Assembly (NCBI GenBank): GCA_009785885.1
Contig: WQUE01000005.1
Coordinates: 1-8,012, forward strand
Length of the DNA: 8,012 nt
Source of the DNA: Actinomycetes bacterium
Lineage (GTDB): Bacteria; Actinomycetota; Actinomycetes; Propionibacteriales; Propionibacteriaceae
Direction of reading: 5' to 3'
Below the pieces are notes generated by a model that ran no database searches, was not told where the DNA came from, and saw only the letters and a program-made list of their open reading frames with translations. Shown one piece after another: positions 1 through 6,215 of this stretch. The first letter of the stretch is position 1. Each line of letters starts with the position of its first letter. The position numbers and the translations under genes were made by a program.

Positions 1-723
1 ACCCAGGGGACGAACGTCGTCGGCTCGATGGTCGTGTTCGAGGACGGCCTGTCCCGCAAGGCCGAATACCGCCGGTTCCTGATCAAGGGCTTCGAAGGCA
101 ACAACGACGAGGCGGCGATGGACGAGGTCCTGACGCGCCGCTTCAGACGTCTGCTCGATGACGACGCGGCGGTCCGCGCGGACGGCGAGGCGGCGTCGGC
201 GCTGATCGACCCGGAGACGGGCGTGGCCAGGCGCTTCGCGTACCGGCCCTCGCTGGTGGTCGTCGACGGCGGCGCGCCGCAGGTCGCCGCGGCGGCGGCG
301 GTGCTGGACCGGCTCGGCGTGCGCGACGTGGCGCTGGTGGGCCTGGCGAAGCGCCTGGAGGAGGTGTGGTTGCCGGGCGAGCCGTACCCCGTGATCCTGC
401 CGCGCACATCCGAGGGCCTGTACCTGTTGCAGCGGGTCCGCGACGAGGCGCACCGCTTCGCGATCGCGTTCCACCGCGAGCGGCGGGGCAAGGCGATGGT
501 GGAGTCGGTGCTGGACGGCGTGCCGGGCCTGGGCGAGGTCCGGCGGGCGACGGTCCTGGCGCACTACGGTTCGCTCGCGAAACTGCGCGGGGCAAGCCTC
601 GACGATCTCGCCGCGCTGCCCGGCATCGGGCCCGCCACCGCGCGCGCGCTGCTCGACGTCCTCGCCGGACAGGCCCCCGGGCAGGCCCTGAACACCGCGA
701 CGGGCGAGGTCGGGGCGCTGTGA
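1..723 (+). CDS. uvrC: UvrABC excinuclease subunit C, C-terminal part (partial at left edge)
   Basis: This is the last 240 residues of UvrC, the endonuclease subunit of bacterial nucleotide excision repair that cuts on both sides of a UvrB-bound lesion. The frame is open from base 1; the first visible residues, TQGTNVVGSMVVFEDG, match the family core just after the first catalytic Asp, which lies outside the window. The RNase H-like nuclease domain is clear. VVVDGG (visible residue about 89) carries the second acidic residue, and RDEAHRFA (about 149-156) carries the catalytic His of the Asp-Asp-His set. Two helix-hairpin-helix DNA-binding motifs follow, VPGLGEVRRATV (about 174-185) and LPGIGPATARALL (about 206-218). 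The insert before VVVDGG (GVARRFAYRPS) resembles the actinobacterial form. The N-terminal GIY-YIG domain and UvrB-binding region are not in view. The gene ends 50 bases before whiA. The identification is secure; nothing in the visible part looks broken. Confidence 0.97.
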   Translation, partial: TQGTNVVGSMVVFEDGLSRKAEYRRFLIKGFEGNNDEAAMDEVLTRRFRRLLDDDAAVRADGEAASALIDPETGVARRFAYRPSLVVVDGGAPQVAAAAAVLDRLGVRDVALVGLAKRLEEVWLPGEPYPVILPRTSEGLYLLQRVRDEAHRFAIAFHRERRGKAMVESVLDGVPGLGEVRRATVLAHYGSLAKLRGASLDDLAALPGIGPATARALLDVLAGQAPGQALNTATGEVGAL

Positions 724-735
724 GCCCCACCGGGC

Positions 736-741
736 TATAGT
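736..741 (+). promoter_or_regulatory. Possible -10 box upstream of whiA
   Basis: TATAGT matches the TATAAT consensus at five of six positions, and it stands out in such GC-rich DNA. It would place transcription start near 748 and leave a leader of about 26 bases containing the whiA ribosome binding site. I see no convincing -35 box 17 bases upstream; many actinobacterial promoters have only a weak one. If real, whiA can be transcribed independently of uvrC. Confidence 0.35.
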
Positions 742-773
742 TCCGCGGGGGCAGGTGTGGGAGGATTCTCGGC

Positions 774-1754
774 ATGGCGTTGACACAGCGGGTGAAGGCC
801 GAGTTGGCCACGCTGCCCGAGGTGCGCGGAACCCTGCGCCGGGTCGAGGCCGCCTCGATGCTGCGGTTCGCCGGCGGTCTGCACCTGGTATCGGGGCACA
901 TCGTCGTCGAGGCCGACTTCGACACGGGGGCGGCGGCCCGGCGGCTGCGCCAGACGATCGCCGACGTGTACGGACTCGACAGCGAGATGCTCGTCATCAA
1001 CAGTTCCGGTATCCGCCGCAGCACCCGCTTCGTCATCCGGCTCGTGCGTGACGGGGAGTCACTGGCGCGCCAGACCGGGTTGATCGACCAGCGGCGCCGC
1101 CCGGTGCGGGGCCTGCCGCCGCAGATCGTCGGCGGCAGCCAGGCCGAGCAGATCGCCGCGTGGCGCGGCGCATTCCTGGCGCGTGGGTCGCTGACCGAGC
1201 CGGGTCGCTCCATGGCGCTGGAGGTGACGTGCCCCAGCTCGGAGGCCGCCCTGGCGCTGGTCGGGTCGGCGCGCCGGTTGGGCCTGGTCGCGAAGGCGCG
1301 TGAGGTCCGCGGGGTCGACCGGGTCGTGATGCGCGACGCCGAAGCGATCTCCAGCCTGCTCGTGCGCATGGGTGCGCACGAGTCCGTCCTCGTGTGGGAG
1401 GACCGGCGCATGCGCCGCGAGGTCCGGGCGAGCGCCAACCGGCTGGCGAACTTCGACGATGCGAACCTGCGTCGTTCCGTGCGGGCGGCCGTCGCGGCCG
1501 GCGCCCGCGTCGAGCGTGCCCTGGAGATCCTCGGCGACGACGTCCCGGAGCACCTGCGCGCCGCCGGCATGCTGCGCTGTTCGAACAAGCAGGCGTCGCT
1601 CGAGGAGCTGGGGGCGCTGCACGACCCGCCGCTGACGAAGGACGCCATCGCGGGGCGGATCCGGCGCCTGCTGGCGCTCGCCGACAAGGTGGCGGAGGCC
1701 ACCGGCGTGCCGGACACCGAGGCTGGTTTGCCGCCCGAGTTGCTGGACGCCTGA
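774..1754 (+). CDS. whiA: DNA-binding protein WhiA
   Basis: The 326-residue product has the length and layout of WhiA, a cytoplasmic DNA-binding regulator conserved in Gram-positive bacteria. In Streptomyces it works with WhiB to control sporulation septation; elsewhere it affects cell division. The N-terminal half resembles the degenerate LAGLIDADG homing-endonuclease fold, with conserved-looking segments RRVEAASMLRFAGG (about 22-35), SSGIRRSTRFVIRL (about 77-90) and IAAWRGAFLARGSL (about 127-140). It is expected to lack nuclease activity, as in known WhiA proteins. The C-terminal helix-turn-helix spans about 270-305, including NKQASLEELGALHDPPLTKD and AIAGRIRRLLALAD. The ATG is preceded by GGGAGGA at 759-765 with 8 bases of spacing, which fixes the start. 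It sits in the usual WhiA neighbourhood just before gap, but follows uvrC directly instead of rapZ and yvcK. The short acidic tail after residue 310 is variable in the family. Confidence 0.96.
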   Translation: MALTQRVKAELATLPEVRGTLRRVEAASMLRFAGGLHLVSGHIVVEADFDTGAAARRLRQTIADVYGLDSEMLVINSSGIRRSTRFVIRLVRDGESLARQTGLIDQRRRPVRGLPPQIVGGSQAEQIAAWRGAFLARGSLTEPGRSMALEVTCPSSEAALALVGSARRLGLVAKAREVRGVDRVVMRDAEAISSLLVRMGAHESVLVWEDRRMRREVRASANRLANFDDANLRRSVRAAVAAGARVERALEILGDDVPEHLRAAGMLRCSNKQASLEELGALHDPPLTKDAIAGRIRRLLALADKVAEATGVPDTEAGLPPELLDA

Positions 1755-1795
1755 GCGGGCCACCGGCTCACAGAGAACGCATGGCTGACTTTGGG

Positions 1796-1823
1796 GGCCG
1801 CCCGCGCACAACCCGGGGCGGTT
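1796..1823 (+). terminator. Weak hairpin after whiA, possible terminator
   Basis: A six-base CCGCCC (1798-1803) pairs with GGGCGG (1816-1821) across a 12-base loop, and two flanking G-U pairs could extend the stem. There is no real T tract after it. It lies 43 bases past the whiA stop and just before the proposed gap promoter, where a terminator would make sense. The structure alone is not strong evidence. Confidence 0.2.
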
Positions 1824-1826
1824 CGA

Positions 1827-1832
1827 TAGACT
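1827..1832 (+). promoter_or_regulatory. Possible -10 box of the gap operon promoter
   Basis: TAGACT fits the actinobacterial TAnnnT -10 pattern and lies in the only relatively AT-richer patch of the whiA-gap gap (GATAGACTAATCCCAAG). Transcription would begin about 1839-1841, giving a 58-60 base leader before gap. No good -35 hexamer sits at 17-18 bases; GCACAA at 1806-1811 is the nearest weak candidate. A strong promoter is expected here because gap starts a highly expressed glycolytic operon, but the exact box is inferred. Confidence 0.4.
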
Positions 1833-1840
1833 AATCCCAA

Positions 1841-1888
1841 GTGAACGCGACGTCTGTGACTACGGTGCACAGGCGGATATCTGTGTGA
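1841..1888 (+). other. Possible 15-codon leader peptide ORF in the gap leader
   Basis: A GTG at 1841 opens a 15-codon frame (MNATSVTTVHRRISV) ending in TGA at 1886-1888. The GTG lies at or within two bases of the inferred transcription start, as expected for a leaderless ORF, a common arrangement in actinobacteria. Its stop codon overlaps the gap ribosome binding site, AAGGAG at 1888-1893, so a ribosome finishing it would be placed at the gap start. It contains AGG (1871) and ATA (1877), codons usually rare in such GC-rich genomes. An ORF this short can arise by chance, so this is a candidate only. Confidence 0.22.
1854..1887 (+). promoter_or_regulatory. Mutually exclusive hairpins in the gap leader
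   Basis: Three short arms lie in a row: CTGTG (1854-1858), CACAG (1868-1872) and CTGTG (1881-1885). The middle arm can pair with either neighbour. The left pairing has a 9-base loop; the right pairing has an 8-base loop and can be lengthened by two G-U pairs, ending directly against the gap ribosome binding site. The stems are short (5 to 7 pairs), so stability is doubtful. The left pair could instead be read as an imperfect CRP-like site (TGTGA-N7-GCACA), but the spacing is one base too long. Confidence 0.25.
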
Positions 1889-1898
1889 AGGAGATCGC

Positions 1899-2903
<1,005 letters not shown>

Positions 2904-2918
2904 GCGCGGGGGAGTGCG

Positions 2919-4130
2919 ATGAAGTCGATCGCTGATCTGGGTGACCTGCGCGGTGTGCGCATCGTCATCCGGTGTGATTTCAACGTGCCGCTTGACGGCG
3001 ACGTTATCACCGACGACGGGCGCATCCGGGCGGCGCTGCCGACCTTGCGCCAGCTGCTCGACGGTGGCGCGCGCGTGATGGTGCTGGCCCACCTGGGCCG
3101 GCCCAAGGGCATGGTGAACCCGAAGTACTCGCTCGCGCCGGCCGCGGCTCGTCTCGGCGAGTTGTTGGGTCAGAACGTGCCGCTGGCGGCCGACGTCGTC
3201 GGCGAGTCGGCGGTCGCGCTGTCCGAGTCGTTGGCGGACGGCGAGATCGGCATGGCGGAGAACGTCCGCTTCGAGCCGGCCGAGGAGAGCAAGGACGAGG
3301 CCGAGCGCGTGGCGCTGGCGCAGAAGTACGCCAAGCTGGGCGACGTGTTCGTGTCGGACGGCTTCGGCGTCGTCCACCGCAAGCAGGCGAGCGTGTACGA
3401 CATCGCCAAGCTGCTCCCGTGCGCGGCCGGCCAGCTCGTGAAGACCGAGACGGACGTCCTGGCCAGGCTGACGAAGGACCCGCAGCGTCCGTTCGCCGTC
3501 GTGCTCGGCGGCGCCAAGGTCGCCGACAAGCTCGCGGTCGTGGACAACCTGCTGAAGATCGCCGACACGCTCGTGATCGGCGGCGGCATGGCCTACACGT
3601 TCCTGGTGTGCCAGGGCGTCGAGGTCGGCGGTTCGCTCGTCGACCCGGACAGCGTCGAGGCCTGCAAGGGCTACCTGGAGCAGGCGAAGGCCGCCGGCAA
3701 GCGCATCGTGCTGCCGGTCGACTTCCGTGCCTCCGAAGGCATGGATTTCGCCGCGCATCAGGTGGTCGGCACCGTCCGGATCGTGTCCGCGGACGCCTTC
3801 CCGGCCGATCTGCAGGGCTTCGACATCGGCCCGAAGTCGGAGGCGTTGTTCGCCGAGGTGATCGAGGGGGCCAAGACGGTCTTCTGGAACGGCCCGATGG
3901 GCGTGTTCGAGATCCCCGAGTTCGCGGAGGGCACGAAGGCGGTCGCGGAGGCGCTCACCAAGGTCGACGGACTGACGGTCGTCGGCGGCGGCGACTCGGC
4001 GGCGGCCGTGCGCGATGCGGGCTTCCCCGACGACGCGTTCGGTCACATCTCGACCGGTGGTGGCGCGTCCCTGGAGTACCTGGAGGGCAAGGTTCTGCCG
4101 GGCCTGGCCGTGCTGGAGGGAGAGGGCTGA
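2919..4130 (+). CDS. pgk: Phosphoglycerate kinase
   Basis: This cytosolic enzyme transfers phosphate from 1,3-bisphosphoglycerate to ADP, the first ATP-yielding step of glycolysis, using the product of the preceding gene. The product has 403 residues, close to the usual length. The N-domain 3-phosphoglycerate site is visible as IRCDFNVPLD (residues 17-26) and AHLGRPKG (57-64). ENVRF (115-119) and SDGFGVVHRKQASV (146-159) follow; the more usual form of the second is DAFGxxHRxHAS. The C-domain nucleotide site shows VVLGGAKVADK (194-204), FWNGPMGVFE (322-331), VVGGGDSAAA (354-363) and HISTGGGASLEYLEG (376-390). The ATG has a G-rich Shine-Dalgarno (GGGGGAG, 2908-2914) 4 bases away. The stop TGA shares its last base with the tpiA start, indicating translational coupling. 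No defect is seen. Confidence 0.98.
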   Translation: MKSIADLGDLRGVRIVIRCDFNVPLDGDVITDDGRIRAALPTLRQLLDGGARVMVLAHLGRPKGMVNPKYSLAPAAARLGELLGQNVPLAADVVGESAVALSESLADGEIGMAENVRFEPAEESKDEAERVALAQKYAKLGDVFVSDGFGVVHRKQASVYDIAKLLPCAAGQLVKTETDVLARLTKDPQRPFAVVLGGAKVADKLAVVDNLLKIADTLVIGGGMAYTFLVCQGVEVGGSLVDPDSVEACKGYLEQAKAAGKRIVLPVDFRASEGMDFAAHQVVGTVRIVSADAFPADLQGFDIGPKSEALFAEVIEGAKTVFWNGPMGVFEIPEFAEGTKAVAEALTKVDGLTVVGGGDSAAAVRDAGFPDDAFGHISTGGGASLEYLEGKVLPGLAVLEGEG

Positions 4131-4915
4131 TGCCGCGCAAGCCGCTGTTGGCGGGCAACTGGAAGATGAACCTCAACCACGTGGACGCGGTCGGGGTGCT
4201 GCAGAAGCTGGCCTGGACGTTGCAAGACCGCAACTGGGATCCCGCCAAGAGCGAATGCGTCGTGCTGCCGCCGTTCACCGATCTGCGCACCGTGCAGACG
4301 CTGGTGGACGGGGACAAGCTGCCGATCCGCTACGGCGCCCAGGACCTGTCGCCGCACGACGACGGGGCGTATACGGGGGATATCTCGGCCGACATGCTGG
4401 TGAAGCTCGGCTGCGCCTATGTGGTCGTCGGCCACTCGGAGCGGCGCGAGTACCACCACGAGACCGACGCGGACGTGAACCTGAAGGCGCGCCGGGCGCT
4501 GGCGAAGGGCCTTGTGCCGATCGTCTGCGTCGGCGAGGGCCTCCAGGTGCGCCAGGCGGGCGGCCACGTGGAGCACACGGTCGCCCAGGTGAAGGGTGCC
4601 CTCGCGGACATCCCGGCTTCGGCGATGCCGGGTCTGGTGATCGCCTACGAGCCCATCTGGGCGATCGGGACCGGCGAGGTCGCAACCCCGGAGGACGCGC
4701 AGGAGGTCTGCGGCGCGATCCGGGGCTGCGTCGAGGAGCTGTACGACGCGGGTGCCGCCGAGGCGGTGCGCGTGCTGTACGGCGGTTCGGTCAAGTCCGG
4801 CAACATCGTCGAACTCATGGCCAAGCCCGACATCGACGGCGCGCTCGTGGGCGGGGCGAGCCTCAACCCCGAGGAGTTCGCCTCGATCACGCGATACTAC
4901 GACCTGCCCGCCTAG
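4130..4915 (+). CDS. tpiA: Triose-phosphate isomerase
   Basis: The enzyme interconverts dihydroxyacetone phosphate and glyceraldehyde 3-phosphate, the substrate of Gap. The 261-residue protein is a complete TIM barrel. Near the start, LAGNWKMN carries Lys12, VVVGHSERR carries His102, and IAYEPIWAIGTG carries the catalytic base Glu174 followed by the flexible phosphate-gripping loop. LYGGSVKSGN (216-225) and ALVGGASL (238-245) form the remaining phosphate-binding loops. The ATG lies in TGATG, overlapping the pgk stop by one base, and is preceded by GGAGGGAGAGG (4116-4126) inside the pgk end. A longer reading of the frame upstream is open but antisense-like and overlaps pgk, so I reject it. The gene is the last of the glycolytic trio before a GC-rich hairpin. 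Confidence 0.98.
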   Translation: MPRKPLLAGNWKMNLNHVDAVGVLQKLAWTLQDRNWDPAKSECVVLPPFTDLRTVQTLVDGDKLPIRYGAQDLSPHDDGAYTGDISADMLVKLGCAYVVVGHSERREYHHETDADVNLKARRALAKGLVPIVCVGEGLQVRQAGGHVEHTVAQVKGALADIPASAMPGLVIAYEPIWAIGTGEVATPEDAQEVCGAIRGCVEELYDAGAAEAVRVLYGGSVKSGNIVELMAKPDIDGALVGGASLNPEEFASITRYYDLPA

Positions 4916-4935
4916 AGGCAGATCGTCGACGACGA

Positions 4936-4978
4936 CGGCGCCCCCGATCGCCCACGCGGCGGCGGGGGCGTCGCCGCC
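4936..4978 (+). terminator. GC-rich hairpin(s) between tpiA and secG
   Basis: An 11-base stem (4936-4946 with 4963-4973, one G-U pair, core CGCCCCCG/CGGGGGCG) closes a 16-base loop. A second stem, GGCGGCG (4958-4964) with CGCCGCC (4972-4978), overlaps it and cannot form at the same time. There is no T tract. The position 21 bases after tpiA fits a terminator or attenuator that reduces readthrough into secG, or an RNA-processing site that stabilises the upstream mRNA. Confidence 0.4.
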
Positions 4979-5005
4979 TACCGGTGATGCGGGGAAGGCT
5001 TGCCG

Positions 5006-5419
5006 GTGCGGTATCATCGTCTGGTGCTGTTTGCCCCGATGATGACCTGGCCCATCACGACGCTGTCGATCGTGCTGGTCGTGCTGAGCCTGATCCTGAC
5101 CGCGTTCATCCTGCTGCACAAGGGACGGGGCGGCGGCATGTCCGACCTGTTCGGCGGCGGCATGTCGACGGCCATGGGGGGCACGTCCAGTGCGGAACGT
5201 ACCCTGGACCGGATCACCATCGTCGTCGGCGTCCTGTGGGTCGCCACGATCTTCGGGCTGCTCGTCCTGTGGCACATGCCGGCCTCCACGACGACCACGC
5301 CACCCGTGTCCGATACGCCGTCGATCACCGACACCGCGGCGCCGACCGATACGACGGCGCCGACCGATACCACGCCTCCCGCCGATTCGGCGACTCCCAC
5401 CGAGACCGCCACGCCGTAG
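5006..5419 (+). CDS. secG: Preprotein translocase subunit SecG with Thr/Pro-rich tail
   Basis: SecG is the small membrane subunit of the SecYEG channel and aids protein export across the cytoplasmic membrane. The core is clear: a first membrane segment (TTLSIVLVVLSLILTAFILL), the signature loop HKGRGGGMSDLFGGG, SSAERTLDRIT, then a second membrane segment (IVVGVLWVATIFGLLVLW). About 46 residues follow that are dominated by Thr, Pro, Asp and Ala, including a repeated APTDTT unit; typical SecG ends soon after the second membrane segment. The start is uncertain. GTG 5006 has the best ribosome binding site (GGGGAAGG, 4991-4998, 7 bases away) and gives 137 residues. GTG 5024 would suit a leaderless message. 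ATG 5039 or 5042 gives the most family-like N-terminus but has no Shine-Dalgarno. secG after tpiA is the classic actinobacterial order. Confidence 0.9.
   Translation: MRYHRLVLFAPMMTWPITTLSIVLVVLSLILTAFILLHKGRGGGMSDLFGGGMSTAMGGTSSAERTLDRITIVVGVLWVATIFGLLVLWHMPASTTTTPPVSDTPSITDTAAPTDTTAPTDTTPPADSATPTETATP
5012..5017 (+). promoter_or_regulatory. Possible -10 box for secG
   Basis: TATCAT matches TATAAT at five of six positions. It lies exactly where a promoter would start a leaderless secG message at the in-frame GTG at 5024, six bases beyond the box. It would sit inside the coding region if translation starts at 5006. No clear -35 box is visible. Confidence 0.3.
5338..5370 (+). repeat. Two-copy 18-base period repeat in the secG tail
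   Basis: The 15-base word GGCGCCGACCGATAC occurs at 5338-5352 and again at 5356-5370, an 18-base period. It encodes tandem APTDTT hexapeptides in the SecG tail. Such in-frame repeats can expand or contract by slippage without breaking the frame. Confidence 0.7.
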
Positions 5420-5425
5420 GCGTCC

Positions 5426-5451
5426 CCGCTGCTTGCTACAGCGAGCAGTGG
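5426..5451. terminator. Hairpin between convergent secG and pgl, probable shared terminator
   Basis: Bases 5426-5436 pair with 5441-5451 to give an 11-pair stem (two G-U pairs in the plus-strand RNA) around a TACA loop. It begins 7 bases after the secG stop and contains the pgl stop codon in its loop region. The two genes end only 16 bases apart, so this is the only place a shared terminator could sit. The plus-strand RNA forms the better stem; in the minus-strand RNA the two wobble positions become mismatches. No U tract follows in either direction, as is common in high-GC actinobacteria. Confidence 0.5.
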
Positions 5452-6176
5452 AACGTGGGCACGCGCGCGGCCGCCGCCTCGTCGGCCAGCCACAGCAGAC
5501 CGCACTGCGGTTCCAGGTGCGTCGTCGGCAACGTCGGATCGTCGGCCAGCGCGCGGGACAAGGGATCCGCGACCGTCGGCCCGCTGGCCAGGATCCAGAT
5601 CCGCCGGGCGGTGCCCAGCAGCGGCACCGTCACGCTCATCTGCTCGGGCACGGGCCCCGGGGCGTCCAGCACGCCGATGACGCGCGCTTCCGCCTCGAGC
5701 GCCGCCTGCAGGCTCGGATGGTCGGGGTAGAGGCTGAGGATGTGGCCGTCGGCGGCCATCGCCATGAGGCACAGGTCGAACACCGTGCCGTCGATCTCCT
5801 CCGCGTACGCGAGCGCCGCCTCGCCGGCATCCGCGTAGCCGGAACGCTGCGGCATCGTGTGGGCGTGCGCGGCGAGCAGCGGCAGCGCATTGTGAAGGAG
5901 GCTCAGGGCCTGCGTGGAGGCCCGGTGGGGGTCGGTGGCGTCCACGAAGTTCTCGTTGCCCCACCAGATGTGGAACCGGGCCGCATCGATCTCGTTGATG
6001 TTCGGGTGCCGGCTCAGGTGGTCGACCAGGAGGGCGATGACGCCCGTCGCCAGGAGGACGTGCACGGCCGGCTGGGTGGCCTGGAGCGCCAGGATGCGGT
6101 CGACGAGGCGGGCGGCGGTGTACGACGCCAGCTCGTCCGGGTCGCGGAAGCGCAGGAGGCGATCATCCAGGCGCAC
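5436..6176 (-). CDS. pgl: 6-phosphogluconolactonase family protein (divergent)
   Basis: The 246-residue product aligns by eye with 6-phosphogluconolactonase, which hydrolyses 6-phosphogluconolactone in the oxidative pentose phosphate pathway. Matching blocks are FHIWWGNENFVDATDPHRAS (69-88), LMAMAADGHILSLYPDHPSL (137-156, with the catalytic-type His145) and the C-terminal pattern PEQMSVTVPLLGTARRIWILASG (177-199). Several usual signature residues differ. The early SGG phosphate loop reads LLATGVIA (41-48), WGDERF reads WGNENF, GMGxDGH reads AMAADGH, and the SPKPPPxR-type segment reads APGPVPEQ (171-178). It could therefore be a weak or altered enzyme, or a family member with another ligand. 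The start is GTG with a strong AGGAGG (6181-6186) 4 bases upstream; the gene follows tal by 39 bases, probably in one operon. Context (tal partner, convergent with secG) supports the pgl call. Confidence 0.8.
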   Translation of the reverse strand: MRLDDRLLRFRDPDELASYTAARLVDRILALQATQPAVHVLLATGVIALLVDHLSRHPNINEIDAARFHIWWGNENFVDATDPHRASTQALSLLHNALPLLAAHAHTMPQRSGYADAGEAALAYAEEIDGTVFDLCLMAMAADGHILSLYPDHPSLQAALEAEARVIGVLDAPGPVPEQMSVTVPLLGTARRIWILASGPTVADPLSRALADDPTLPTTHLEPQCGLLWLADEAAAARVPTFHCSL

Positions 6177-6215
6177 AGCCCCTCCTCGTTGTCGTGGCCG
6201 GCGGGTCCCGGCGGG

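Noticed and set aside
1781..1834. 17-codon ATG frame between whiA and gap
   Set aside because: No ribosome binding site is seen, it runs through the hairpin and proposed -10 box, and it would lie upstream of the gap transcript.
1855..1871. CRP/GlxR-like operator in the gap leader
   Set aside because: TGTGA and GCACA are spaced by seven instead of six bases and one half-site is imperfect, so the match is weak; it is more simply part of the hairpin arms.
6197..6215. Direct repeat CCGGCGGG and small hairpin between tal and pgl
   Set aside because: The repeat is only 8 bases in GC-rich DNA and the hairpin has 5 pairs, so chance is a sufficient explanation.
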